A stretch of 64,000 bases of DNA from Bacteroidia bacterium (lineage in GTDB: Bacteria; Bacteroidota; Bacteroidia; Cytophagales; Cyclobacteriaceae): positions 124,001 to 188,000 of the forward strand of contig JAUILA010000003.1 in the NCBI GenBank assembly GCA_030432655.1, given 5' to 3'. Both the position numbers and the translations under genes were made by a program. Under the pieces are notes generated by a model that made no database searches, was not told the DNA's origin, and saw only the letters and a list, made by a program, of their open reading frames with translations. Each line of letters starts with the position of its first letter. The first letter of the stretch is position 1. Shown piece after piece: positions 42,864 to 52,287 of the stretch.

Positions 42864-44127
42864 CGATAAAACCTTATTTATTCTGTTTCTCTGCCTGTTG
42901 ACCGCACCGGTCCTGCAGGCACAGGATTCGCTGTCCCATTATCTGGAGCTGGCCATGGAGAATAACCCGGGACTGAAAAGTGCATATGAGGGATTCTTTG
43001 CCGCGGCAGAACGCTCCGACCAGGCGGGTACCCTGCCGGATCCTTCCCTCGGTATCGGATATTTCATCAGTCCTGTGGAAACCCGTGTTGGCCCGCAGCA
43101 ATTCCGGTTCTCGCTTACCCAGATGTTTCCCTGGTTTGGCACCCTCAAATCGAAAAAGCTGCAGTCCGACCGGCAGGCCGAGGCGTCTTTCTGGCAATTT
43201 GCAGATCGGGCCCGGTCCCTCACCCGGGATGTTCGCAAAACTTACTACGAACTGTGGATCCTGCACAGGCTGATTGACCTGGAGCGGGAGAATCTGGCAC
43301 TGCTGGAATCCACTGAGGAGCTTGCGACCACCCGTTTCCGAAGCGGTGACGGACGTATGGCCGATATCCTGCGGGTTCAGCTTGATAAAAAAACGTCCGG
43401 GAACACTATCGAAAGCCTCACAGACCGGCTGGAAACGACCACTGAACAATTCTTTCTCCTGCTCAATGCGGATCGCAGTACACTTCATCTTCCTGACACA
43501 ATAGCGGTACAATTACCAATATTCTCAGATCAGGACAGCCTCTCCGGCCACCCGTTGGTGCAGGCGAATATTATCCGCAGCCAGGCCGCTGAAGCATATG
43601 CTGAAGCGTCCCGCAAACAGGCCTATCCGTCAATAGGAGTGGGCCTGGACTACATGATCATTGGCAAGCGCGAAGACATGAATATTCCTGATAACGGCAA
43701 GAATGCTTTTATGCCTATGGTCACGATCGGACTCCCGATCTGGCAGAAAAAGTATGCCTCCATGCGAGATGAGGCAGAAGCCACCCGGCGTCAGTACCTT
43801 CATGCCGCCCGCGCAGAACAACTCGCGTTGCAGTCGGGAAGACTTGAAAATGAGTACGAAATCCGTCGTGCCCTGGAAGAAATGGAAATCTTCAGGGAAC
43901 AGACAGAACTTATAGAAAGAGTCCTGAAACTCACCGAAACGGACTTTGCCAATGACCGGGCACGATTCGAGGATATCCTGGAAGACCAGGAAAAACTGCT
44001 GAGGTACCGGATGCAATTTATGAAGAGTTACGGACGCGTACTGGAAGCAGTAGCAAATTATGATTATCTGACCGGTGAAAATCCGGCGTTCATTACTGAA
44101 TTACTGAATGATGAAAATGAAAATTAA
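42856..44127 (+). CDS. TolC-family outer-membrane efflux protein
   Basis: 423 residues from the ATG at 42856, which overlaps the pump gene by 8 bases and gives a clean signal peptide (LFILFLCLLTAPVLQAQ). Two OEP repeats of coiled helices and barrel strands follow (SLSHYLELAMENNPGLKSAYEGF; QAEASFWQFADRARSLTRDVRKTYYEL; VRQ-like VTIGLPIWQKKYASMRDEAE). It forms the outer-membrane duct of the CusCBA-type pump. It overlaps the adaptor gene by 20 bases. Confidence 0.92.
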   Translation: MNSDKTLFILFLCLLTAPVLQAQDSLSHYLELAMENNPGLKSAYEGFFAAAERSDQAGTLPDPSLGIGYFISPVETRVGPQQFRFSLTQMFPWFGTLKSKKLQSDRQAEASFWQFADRARSLTRDVRKTYYELWILHRLIDLERENLALLESTEELATTRFRSGDGRMADILRVQLDKKTSGNTIESLTDRLETTTEQFFLLLNADRSTLHLPDTIAVQLPIFSDQDSLSGHPLVQANIIRSQAAEAYAEASRKQAYPSIGVGLDYMIIGKREDMNIPDNGKNAFMPMVTIGLPIWQKKYASMRDEAEATRRQYLHAARAEQLALQSGRLENEYEIRRALEEMEIFREQTELIERVLKLTETDFANDRARFEDILEDQEKLLRYRMQFMKSYGRVLEAVANYDYLTGENPAFITELLNDENEN

Positions 44128-45829
44128 TCTCTGGTGGCTTGTGGCCGCTCTGGCAGGTGGCGTTTTTTTAGGCGGCCTCCTGTTTTCTGGCGGGGAGGAA
44201 AACCATACGCATGAGAAGGAAGTAGCGGAATCGGTAACCTATACCTGCTCCATGCATCCGCAGATACGGCAGAATGAACCCGGTCAATGCCCCATTTGCG
44301 GAATGGACCTGGTACCGGTTTCTCAATTGGATAACGAAAGCGATACAACCGCCATTCAACTATCTTCCTCTGCCATGAGGCTCGGTAATATCCGGACAAC
44401 AACGGTTGGATATGCGGGGAGTCCTGAGGAAACGCTTACGTTGAACGGACGGGTGGTTCCGGATGAGAACATGGTCCGCACTCAAACTTCCCATGTGGAA
44501 GGTCGAATCGAACGGTTGTTTGTTGCCACCGTCGGGGAAGAGGTCCGAAAAGGCCAGCGTATAGCAACAATTTACAGTCCGAAGCTGATTGCAGCGCAGC
44601 AGGAATTACTTCAGGCCGCAGATATGCAGGAATCACACCCGCAATTACTGGAAGCCGCCCGTGAAAAACTGAGATCATTCCGGCTGACGGATAACCAGAT
44701 CAACCAGATAATTGCTTCCGGAACCACCACAAACAATCTGGATATTTATGCAGAATTTTCAGGTACTGTCCTGGAAAAAATGGTGAACGTCGGCGACCAC
44801 CTGATGGAAGGTTCACCGATATACCTGCTTGCCGACCTTTCCCGGGTATGGGTCCAGTTCGACGCCTACGAATCAGATCTTCCGGTGGTCAATGTAGGTG
44901 ATGAAATATCATTTACTGTCTCAGGAATTCCGGGCAGACAATTTCAGGGTGAGATTTCATTTATTGACCCCGTGGTTGACCCACGAACAAGGGTCGCCCA
45001 TGTCAGGGTAGTTATTCCGAATGAGGCAGCATTACTTAAACCGGAGATGTTTGTAAAAGGAACGCTCCGGACAAGTGAGAAAGATTCGGAAGACCGGTTA
45101 CTGATACCCAGGACATCGGTGCTTTGGACAGGCCCGCGATCGATTGTGTATGTTCGCGAGTCTGCAGACGGGGAAGGTGCTACTTTTCGTATGCAGGAGG
45201 TAGTGCTAGGACCGGTGATTGGAGATTACTATGTCGTGGAGAATGGACTGGCCCCCGGAGCTGATATCGTTGTCAACGGCACCTTTACTGTAGATGCCGC
45301 TGCACAGCTTGCCGGAAAACCCAGCATGATGAATGTAAAAGCCGACGGAGCGGAAGAATCCACAGAAGATTATGGAGAAGCCTCTCAGCAGCTGAAAGAT
45401 ATTACGGCGAAAATCATTCGCACCTACACCTCTTTGAAAGATTACCTGGTCGCCTCTGATTATGAGAATGCCAGAAAACAATCGGAAATGCTGCTGGAAC
45501 AAACACAATCACTGGCCGGGCTCAACGTAAATGAGCAATGGGCGTCCTGGCTCAGCGAAATCAGTGAAAAACTTGAAAAGGAAACCTCCCTGGCGTCCAA
45601 TGCTGGCAATGTGGACGAATTACGAAGCGCCTTTATTGGATTATCTGAAAACATGGTCCGGCTTAGCCAAAGGATTACCCCGCTGGATGAAACGCTTTAC
45701 GTAATGCGTTGTCCGATGGCAAATAACAACCAGGGAGCCCGGTGGCTAAGCTTTGAAAATGAAGTAAGAAATCCGTACTACGGCGATATGATGCTGACGT
45801 GCGGCAGTGTAACAGAAACAATTAAATAA
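44108..45829 (+). CDS. CusB-type periplasmic adaptor with heavy-metal-binding domain and C-terminal DUF3347
   Basis: 573 residues. After an N-terminal anchor (WWLVAALAGGVFLGGLLF) comes the HMBD metal-binding segment YTCSMHPQIRQNEPGQCPICGMDL (about 43-68). Next are the usual barrel-sandwich, helical hairpin and beta-barrel parts of a membrane fusion protein (GRVVPDENMVRTQTSHVEGRIERLF; FSGTVLEKMVNVGDHLMEGSPIYLLADLSRVW). The C-terminal 150 residues are a DUF3347-type four-helix domain ending in MRCPMANN ... VRNPYYGDMMLTCG, with Cys/Met/His likely for copper. The same domain is present as a free gene just downstream. Confidence 0.93.
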   Translation: MMKMKINLWWLVAALAGGVFLGGLLFSGGEENHTHEKEVAESVTYTCSMHPQIRQNEPGQCPICGMDLVPVSQLDNESDTTAIQLSSSAMRLGNIRTTTVGYAGSPEETLTLNGRVVPDENMVRTQTSHVEGRIERLFVATVGEEVRKGQRIATIYSPKLIAAQQELLQAADMQESHPQLLEAAREKLRSFRLTDNQINQIIASGTTTNNLDIYAEFSGTVLEKMVNVGDHLMEGSPIYLLADLSRVWVQFDAYESDLPVVNVGDEISFTVSGIPGRQFQGEISFIDPVVDPRTRVAHVRVVIPNEAALLKPEMFVKGTLRTSEKDSEDRLLIPRTSVLWTGPRSIVYVRESADGEGATFRMQEVVLGPVIGDYYVVENGLAPGADIVVNGTFTVDAAAQLAGKPSMMNVKADGAEESTEDYGEASQQLKDITAKIIRTYTSLKDYLVASDYENARKQSEMLLEQTQSLAGLNVNEQWASWLSEISEKLEKETSLASNAGNVDELRSAFIGLSENMVRLSQRITPLDETLYVMRCPMANNNQGARWLSFENEVRNPYYGDMMLTCGSVTETIK

Positions 45830-45848
45830 CAATTATAATAAACGGAAC

Positions 45849-46349
45849 ATGACACGATTAACTATTGGAATGATGCTTATGTTTTTTGTGAGTGCCTGCT
45901 CACAGAATAGCGGGAGTGAAGTGAGTGAAGAAAAAAGTGATAGTACCGCGGAGGTAACGGCTGGTGAAAGGAATGAGCATGGCCAAATCCTGGCGGATTA
46001 CATGAAAATAAAAAACGCGCTGGTAGGCAGTGATGCTGAAAAAGCGGCAACTGCCGCCGGGCGGCTGGCGAAAGCTGATGAGGCCGGTGCAGAAATTACA
46101 GGTTCTGCAGCCAAAATCGCAGAAAATGCTGACCTTGAATATCAGCGGGAAGAATTTTTCAAACTATCCGGCTTCATGTATGAACACGTCAAAAATTCGG
46201 AAAACCAGGGAGAAACGGTGTACTGGCAACATTGCCCTATGGCGTTCGATAACAGCGGTGCCAACTGGCTGAGCATGGAAAGCGACATCCGGAATCCCTA
46301 TTTCGGTGACGCAATGCTTACCTGCGGAATGGTGGAAGAAGAATTATAA
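45849..46349 (+). CDS. DUF3347-type copper-binding lipoprotein
   Basis: 166 residues. The signal ends at a lipobox (FFVSACSQ). Residues about 40-160 are helical and end with WQHCPMAFDNSGANWLSMES and IRNPYFGDAMLTCGMVEE, matching the C-terminus of the adjacent CusB-type protein (CPMANN ... NPYYGDMMLTCG). It probably chaperones copper or silver in the periplasm. It lies 19 bases after the adaptor stop and ends the operon, followed by the hairpin at 46358-46382. Confidence 0.85.
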   Translation: MTRLTIGMMLMFFVSACSQNSGSEVSEEKSDSTAEVTAGERNEHGQILADYMKIKNALVGSDAEKAATAAGRLAKADEAGAEITGSAAKIAENADLEYQREEFFKLSGFMYEHVKNSENQGETVYWQHCPMAFDNSGANWLSMESDIRNPYFGDAMLTCGMVEEEL

Positions 46350-46357
46350 GGGTTCAG

Positions 46358-46382
46358 GGGTCCGGGAAGCTATCCCGGATCC
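46358..46382. terminator. Hairpin between convergent operons
   Basis: A ten-pair stem with one G-T pair: left arm 46358-46367, right arm 46373-46382, 5-base loop. There is no long T run on either side, so it may terminate only weakly, or protect mRNA ends. Confidence 0.5.
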
Positions 46383-46385
46383 TCG

Positions 46386-48029
46386 TTATCCCAGTTTTAA
46401 TTCCAACCAAAGGAATCCTGCGGCAACCAGGAATAACACGTAGAAAATCCAGGCAGGAACCGGATCATATACTGTCCGGGGATCACTGGATTTCAATTGT
46501 TCTGCTGCACGCTGCCGGATCAGCCGTTTTTGTCCGGAGAATTTCATGGCCTGAAATTCCTTTTGACCATAAATGAAGAACGCAGAGGTATCACTCCCGG
46601 AAACCAATTCATGCCAGCCGGAATCTGCTGGCCATACCCGCACTTTCCAGGTATTCTCAAGATAAGCGTCATTTTCGGGAGGCAATTGTATACCATTCCA
46701 GGCAACATCGGGAATTCCCTTGTTCCGTATTTTAAATTCCGTCGGTTGATTTACACGCATTATCGGGGCTTCAGCAACTATTTTCTCCATATCTTTTCTG
46801 ACAGAGGCATCTATCAAAGGCAGCCAGTATTGCTGATATTGTTGCTCCTCCCCCTGCAGCATCCACAGATAGGTGGCCGACTCCAGTGAAGCCGCCAAAG
46901 CTCCGCGTCCTTTTTGCACCACACCTGACCGGTACCTGCCCGCTTCTCCGGATGTGTGTACAAACGAGACATTCTCCGGGAAATACCAATTCCCTTCACT
47001 GTCCCGGGCAGATGGAATTGAAAAAGAAGGATCACCGGACCCGTCTGATGAAGCCAGAACAAGCAGTCCCATCCCTTCGTACATGGCACGCTCCAAAATT
47101 TCCCGGTTACGCGAACCCATGGTGCTGATCACCTGCTTGTCTGCAATCAGGAGATCCAGTTCACTCAGAAAATCAGGCGTTATTTGCATCGAAATACGCT
47201 TCTCAGTGTTCAGGAATTCATAGGAGAATTTGTCACGGGAAATCTGCTGGCGTACGAGGACCTCCATACCATTCTCTGCCAGGTAATTCTTAAGGGCACG
47301 TGACTCAAAGGTCGGATAGGACAAAAGAACAGCCACCCTATCCGGCACAATTTCCTCTGCCTCCGCACCCATCCGGAACTCCTGCTGCCATTCTCCCGAA
47401 CCTGCAGATATTGAATACACATACCGCCCGGCTGAAGCAGGAACATGCCTGAGAATAAAGTTACCACTGGAATCTGTCCGCACGGAATCAAGCTTCGTTC
47501 CGTTTAGTAAAAGCTTTACATCCAGACTATCCTGCTGCCCGCCTTTCACTTGACCCCGGATAATCATTTCTTCACCTGCCACAATTTTCTTCGGAAATTC
47601 CAATGCCTGCATCCCTGCCGGTGTTTTCTCAAAAACCGGGAGAAGCGCGGAAGATCCTGTCTTCCATAAGTCATGAGCAGGAATGCCCTGACCCGTAAGA
47701 ATGATTAGTTCAGCTTCTAGCCGCGACCGAAGAGTATCAGAGGCGACAAGGGAAGCCCCCGGCCAGGCCTTACGGAGACTGTCAGTAAGCGCCTGACCGG
47801 TTTGCTCTCCGATCAGTATGATCACCTGGTCGTGCGCTTCCTCACGCAGCGCAGGTTTCAATAGTATTCCTCCCAGGGCAAGGACCAAAAATGTGACCGC
47901 GAAAAGGCGGGCAACTCGTCTATGTGTTGACTTACGAAACCATTCCAGCAAGAGCAGTCCGACCCAGAGGAGAAGAAGTCCGGCAGCTGCCACCGTGGAA
48001 AATGAAAGCCATTGAATCCAGTCATTCAT
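46386..48029 (-). CDS. Membrane protein with GATase-like periplasmic part, last gene of the MoxR block
   Basis: 547 residues from the ATG at 48029, which overlaps the preceding gene by 8 bases. Two N-terminal helices (STVAAAGLLLLWVGLLLLE; LFAVTFLVLALGGILL) and one C-terminal helix (AWIFYVLFLVAAGFLWLEL) flank a long periplasmic region. About residues 245-400 resemble the class I glutamine amidotransferase-like domain seen in membrane BatA/von Willebrand partners (VAVLLSYPTFESRALKNYLAENGMEV, DLLIADKQVISTM), without an evident catalytic cysteine. It is probably a structural partner of the upstream BatA-like and DUF4175-like proteins. Confidence 0.75.
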   Translation of the reverse strand: MNDWIQWLSFSTVAAAGLLLLWVGLLLLEWFRKSTHRRVARLFAVTFLVLALGGILLKPALREEAHDQVIILIGEQTGQALTDSLRKAWPGASLVASDTLRSRLEAELIILTGQGIPAHDLWKTGSSALLPVFEKTPAGMQALEFPKKIVAGEEMIIRGQVKGGQQDSLDVKLLLNGTKLDSVRTDSSGNFILRHVPASAGRYVYSISAGSGEWQQEFRMGAEAEEIVPDRVAVLLSYPTFESRALKNYLAENGMEVLVRQQISRDKFSYEFLNTEKRISMQITPDFLSELDLLIADKQVISTMGSRNREILERAMYEGMGLLVLASSDGSGDPSFSIPSARDSEGNWYFPENVSFVHTSGEAGRYRSGVVQKGRGALAASLESATYLWMLQGEEQQYQQYWLPLIDASVRKDMEKIVAEAPIMRVNQPTEFKIRNKGIPDVAWNGIQLPPENDAYLENTWKVRVWPADSGWHELVSGSDTSAFFIYGQKEFQAMKFSGQKRLIRQRAAEQLKSSDPRTVYDPVPAWIFYVLFLVAAGFLWLELKLG

Positions 48030-50217
48030 GCCGACCTCCTTCAAGATGTATCTGAAAGAGGCTGTCAAGGCGGTTCCATGACATTGAACCTGTTTGTCCG
48101 GGGATTTCCTGGTCTGGCAACACTGCCATTAGCTGACCGGCAAGTTGCGGGGCTACTTCCTCCCATCGGATCGTTTCCCATGACTGAACCTGGATCCGCT
48201 GAAGCAGGCTAAGTGGTTGCAGGTAGCTTCCGGGAGATTCGACCGCCAGCCGGGCCAGTGTTTCTGATGCCGGACCAAAAACCGTCGAACGGGTGGATTC
48301 TGATGGATAATTTTCTTCGCCGATCGTCAGAAGCAATTCTACCGCACGCCGGATCGTCCGATACTTATCCTCCGCGGCATCCGTATTTTCCGTCCTCGGT
48401 GTCCCGATCTCATCCAGGTCGGCGGTAAGCCGGCTGTCTTCCCTGATCGGCGGGGGGTCAAAGCCGATCCGGTGAACGTATATCCTCGCCTGGTTCTTAA
48501 TTTTCTGGATCAGGTCCAGCGCTTTGTATTGATAGCTTAGTGATTTTTCCGGCTCGTACAGGCGGAGATACAACTCGGCATCCCACATTTCAGCCATCGC
48601 CTGTTTTAGCATGGCCCTGATCCCCTGGGTGTATAAGGTGGCCTCCTCAGGATCAGAATGATCATGCATATATGCCTCGAGTGGATCTTCCTCTTCCTCT
48701 ACTGCTTCATTTTCAGCTACACCTTCATGCTCATGATCATGGTCATGGGTGTAAGCAGCAACCGGATCCTCTTCGGGATCAGATTCACCCTCCGATTCGG
48801 TTGCAGCGGGCATCTCCGTCATACCGGACTCAAATTCGTCGCCCAGGTACTGTCCGTATTTGATCCTGAGTAATTTCTGATCATACCCGAGTGAATTGGA
48901 TTCCTGTTTGAACGCCTGCAATTCCATCGAGGGTTTTGTGGCGATAAGTGCTTCTGTATCAATAATGATCTGACGCTGGCTCCGGAAATAATCGGGCATC
49001 AGGTCAACCGCCATCGCACCGCCCGACATGAATTCGCGGCTCACTGTGTCTTTTATGACCGCGAAAAATGTGACGGACCGGGATCGGCCAGGTTCAGGAA
49101 TACGGTTGTCAAGGGCTTCCAGGTAGTAATACAATTCATCACCAGGGCCCATTCCGATAGAATCCATGGATATTCGTCGCGAGAGGGTGGTTTGTCGTCC
49201 CGATACTTCTGCGGGAAAGGGAAGTACCACTTCACGGAATTTTACGGATTCTCCGGATCCGCGGCTTACCGTAGCAACTATGTACGCATCCGTCAGGCCG
49301 AAATCATCGGTCAGCTCCGCCCGCACTTCGACCTCACCCGGACCCTCAAATTCCAGAAAATCCTGCACATCCACCGGCCGTATTTCCGGTGGTTGATCTG
49401 CCACCAGGTCAATGGAATAGACATCGCTCGTTGCGGTTTCTCCTTTCTTTACAATACGGAATGAATAGAAAGTATTTACATCCGGGCGCCATTGCAAGGT
49501 CCAGGTATTCTCCGGACTCTTTTCAAATAAAACAGATTGTCCGCCTGCGACATCCAAAATCAGCGAATCGGCCCGTCCCGACAGACCGATTTCCCATTTC
49601 AGCACCGAACCCTGCAGGACTTGTACCGATAAACTGGTCAAAGCCTGTGTGCCAATCCCTGTATAGGAAGGATACTTTGCCAATATCTGAGCCTCCTGAA
49701 TGACCGGAAAGGGTTCAGAACCGGTTGCTTTTTCAGGCACATGTACCGGTACTTCTATCAGTTGCTCTTCAGGCTGGCTTCCCATCAGGATTCTTGTAAG
49801 TATAAATCCAATTGCCACAATAATGAGGGCCATCAGCATGGACAGGAACATATTTTTTAACGGGAGAATAGAAACAAGTCGCTGCCCGGCAAGCTGCGCT
49901 GCAACCCGGCGTTGCTGAACCCGGGCTACCGAGGTCAGGGAATCTGAGGAGGTAAGTACCAGAGCGGAACTGAATTCAAGCGCTTCAATTCGCTTGTCAA
50001 GGATTTCAGATGCATCGGAAACATTCATTTTCCAGGGTTTTTTCCAGAGCAACAGAATGATCCAGGAGATTATGCCTGCCGCTACTGCTATGGTTAAGCG
50101 GGAAGTCAGAAGCCCGGCAGCCACAGCAACTCCCATGGCCGGAAAGAATGTCACCGCCAGATCAACTGCACGGTGCATAAGCACAAATCGGCTAATATGT
50201 CGGGCACCCTCAGGCAT
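48022..50217 (-). CDS. DUF4175-like membrane protein with His/Asp/Glu-rich insert
   Basis: 731 residues from the ATG at 50217 (8-base overlap with the gene before; a GTG at 50238 is possible). Three N-terminal helices span about 10-150. A large extracytoplasmic region follows, with beta-rich domains (EIRPVDVQDFLEFEGPGEVEVRAELTDDFGLTDAYIVATVS is the family-type segment) and a coiled C-terminus. Around residues 500-550 a very acidic insert carries HDHDHEHE and a repeat unit EEDPxxAYxHDH that occurs twice. It might bind divalent metal. It belongs to the MoxR/DUF58 operon. Confidence 0.75.
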   Translation of the reverse strand: MPEGARHISRFVLMHRAVDLAVTFFPAMGVAVAAGLLTSRLTIAVAAGIISWIILLLWKKPWKMNVSDASEILDKRIEALEFSSALVLTSSDSLTSVARVQQRRVAAQLAGQRLVSILPLKNMFLSMLMALIIVAIGFILTRILMGSQPEEQLIEVPVHVPEKATGSEPFPVIQEAQILAKYPSYTGIGTQALTSLSVQVLQGSVLKWEIGLSGRADSLILDVAGGQSVLFEKSPENTWTLQWRPDVNTFYSFRIVKKGETATSDVYSIDLVADQPPEIRPVDVQDFLEFEGPGEVEVRAELTDDFGLTDAYIVATVSRGSGESVKFREVVLPFPAEVSGRQTTLSRRISMDSIGMGPGDELYYYLEALDNRIPEPGRSRSVTFFAVIKDTVSREFMSGGAMAVDLMPDYFRSQRQIIIDTEALIATKPSMELQAFKQESNSLGYDQKLLRIKYGQYLGDEFESGMTEMPAATESEGESDPEEDPVAAYTHDHDHEHEGVAENEAVEEEEDPLEAYMHDHSDPEEATLYTQGIRAMLKQAMAEMWDAELYLRLYEPEKSLSYQYKALDLIQKIKNQARIYVHRIGFDPPPIREDSRLTADLDEIGTPRTENTDAAEDKYRTIRRAVELLLTIGEENYPSESTRSTVFGPASETLARLAVESPGSYLQPLSLLQRIQVQSWETIRWEEVAPQLAGQLMAVLPDQEIPGQTGSMSWNRLDSLFQIHLEGGRHE

Positions 50218-51394
50218 ATTTCCGGTAAGCCAAAACACGTTCTGTAAAAATTAGTACGAACAGGGCAATCCATAGCGGCCATGTTACCGCCTCCCTGGCC
50301 TGTTTACCCCGGATCTGAACTCCTGACATTTGCGGCGTCGTATCAAAAGGCATGGAACGCTGATCATTTGCCATTTTCAACTCATCATCGAGCCGCGTTG
50401 CATACGGATCTGCAATCTCCAGCAACGACTCCATAACCTGTTCGTCACGGATTCGCCCGGGATCAAGGTTTCCGTTGATAAGGAACCTGTCAGGATCTTC
50501 TGTCGGGATTAAGACTACACCCGGACGTCGCGGGACGAATATCAGTACCTTGCCTGTCACATCAGCCGGCACGGATGCGTCGGACATGGCAATATGCCAG
50601 CCCGCCTGCACTTCATTCTCCCGGAAACGAACGGGTATATCCAGGTAATCGGCCAGGGAGGTAAATGCGGTAGTGATATAAGTCTCCTGGGATTCATCCA
50701 TTACTCCATGAAAAGAAATACGCATGGTATCGGCCGGGGGCAACTCCTCAGGCGCCTCCACTTTTTTTACGGAAGTATAGCCAGAAGATGAGGTAAACGA
50801 AAGCCGGTAGGACTGACCTGATTTTCCCTGATAGAGGGGTACCTCCCAGGGTTTATCCCCGATAGTATTATCCAGCGTTATCCAGGTAACGGGAACAGGA
50901 AGTGCCGGGCGTGCCCCGGTGAAGCGGGTAATCCGGCCGGCATCAATCACCGTAAGACTGTCTGCCAGCGCAGAAGCTTCAGAAACCAGTTGCCAGTGGT
51001 CCTGAATGCCGGGGTCTTCCAAAGTATTCTCCGCCAGTGGAAAATCATTTGCAAGATAGCGGACTTCCTGGTCGGTCGTGTCCAGCAGTTGTCGGACGGC
51101 AGGAAGGTCACTGACAGCCGGGTCGAGCAGGATCCAGTGCCGGAATTGCCCGGACTGTTTAATGACCGGATAACATACTATCAATACCAGCAATGCCAGG
51201 ATTGCCATACGCAAAAGCAACAATCCCTTTTCCGTTAGTTTCAGCGACATGGATCGGCTGGCCTCCGATTGCGGAAGAAAGCGGATACTGCCAAAGGGGA
51301 TCACCTTTGGGTTCCTGCGACTCCATAAATGAATAGCCAGCGGAATGAGTAGTCCGAGGAGGCCCCAGAAATAATATGGTGCCAGGAAGGTCAT
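50210..51394 (-). CDS. BatA N-terminal-type membrane protein
   Basis: 394 residues. The N-terminus is the BatA family opening: helix FWGLLGLLIPLAIHLWSRRNPKVIPFGSIRFLP and a second helix GLLLLRMAILALLVLIVCYPV. The middle is a degenerate von Willebrand/GATase-like region (WILLDPAVSDLPAVRQLLDTTD, LIFVPRRPGVVLIPT) with no MIDAS motif visible. A C-terminal helix (TWPLWIALFVLIFTERVLAY) closes it. The ATG overlaps the DUF58 stop by four bases. In other bacteria Bat proteins support periplasmic stress resistance. Confidence 0.82.
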   Translation of the reverse strand: MTFLAPYYFWGLLGLLIPLAIHLWSRRNPKVIPFGSIRFLPQSEASRSMSLKLTEKGLLLLRMAILALLVLIVCYPVIKQSGQFRHWILLDPAVSDLPAVRQLLDTTDQEVRYLANDFPLAENTLEDPGIQDHWQLVSEASALADSLTVIDAGRITRFTGARPALPVPVTWITLDNTIGDKPWEVPLYQGKSGQSYRLSFTSSSGYTSVKKVEAPEELPPADTMRISFHGVMDESQETYITTAFTSLADYLDIPVRFRENEVQAGWHIAMSDASVPADVTGKVLIFVPRRPGVVLIPTEDPDRFLINGNLDPGRIRDEQVMESLLEIADPYATRLDDELKMANDQRSMPFDTTPQMSGVQIRGKQAREAVTWPLWIALFVLIFTERVLAYRKYA

Positions 51395-52287
51395 CGGATC
51401 AGGCGGTTCCGCTGCTTAATAAATGTTGCCAGTACTTTTCCGGGGTTATCATCCAGGTAAAACGGAAGCCAGACTATCCCGAGCTCCTCCAGGGCTTCAC
51501 TGGTCATTTGCCTGAAATGGTCGAGCGATCGTTTATACGCTTCCCGAACTGTTTTCGTACGTACTTCCATTCGTCGTCCCGTCTCCAGGTCTTCAAAGAC
51601 CGCATTCTCCGGAAAATCAAGTTCCTCTTCCTTTCGACCGGTGAGATAGCAGGCCAGCACTTCATTGTAGCCTGTTTTCAATTGCCGCAATGATTCCACC
51701 ACCTCCTCCTTTTCCTGGAGAAAATCACTGATAAACACAATCAATTCCTTTTTATCCCTGGTGTGTGTCAGCTCCACCTCCTTGTCAGCCGGCCATTTCC
51801 CCAGTGTTTCCACATCTATGAGTCGTTGAAGGAATCGCTGAAGCTGACGTGAATCTTCCCGGACTTCTAGCGAATGTATCTCTTTGTCGTTGAGTGTGTA
51901 CAACCCGATATCATCACGTTGCTTTGAGGCGAGGTAGGCCATAACAGCGGCCAGCAGACGGGCCATCTGCCATTTGGACACGCCATTTTCCGAATAGCGC
52001 ATTGAATTACTGGCATCCACCACTACTTTCAGCACCACATTGGTTTCAATATCAGACTGACGAATATAGTACCGGCCGCTGCGTGCCAGCATCTTCCAGT
52101 CCAGCAGTCGAAGGTCGTCACCAGGCTCATAGGCCCGGTACTGGCTGAATTCAAGCCCGGTACCGGTTTTACGGCTGGCATGCATGCCGGACAGATATCC
52201 CTCCACAATAACACGGGCGATCAGCTCAAGTCCGGTTACCTCGTTCAGTACCTCCGGTTCCAGCAAAGATCTCCAGTCGTCTTTCAT
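51391..52287 (-). CDS. DUF58 protein with von Willebrand-type fold, MoxR partner
   Basis: 298 residues, soluble. The DUF58 signature is clear: YEPGDDLRLLDWKMLARSGRYYIRQSD (about 48-75). A vWA-like region follows with the metal-ion motif DASNSMR (D-x-S-x-S near 90). It ends in NPGKVLATFIKQRNRL. It overlaps both neighbours by four bases (ATGA). DUF58 proteins work with MoxR AAA ATPases as adaptors. Confidence 0.9.
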   Translation of the reverse strand: MKDDWRSLLEPEVLNEVTGLELIARVIVEGYLSGMHASRKTGTGLEFSQYRAYEPGDDLRLLDWKMLARSGRYYIRQSDIETNVVLKVVVDASNSMRYSENGVSKWQMARLLAAVMAYLASKQRDDIGLYTLNDKEIHSLEVREDSRQLQRFLQRLIDVETLGKWPADKEVELTHTRDKKELIVFISDFLQEKEEVVESLRQLKTGYNEVLACYLTGRKEEELDFPENAVFEDLETGRRMEVRTKTVREAYKRSLDHFRQMTSEALEELGIVWLPFYLDDNPGKVLATFIKQRNRLIR

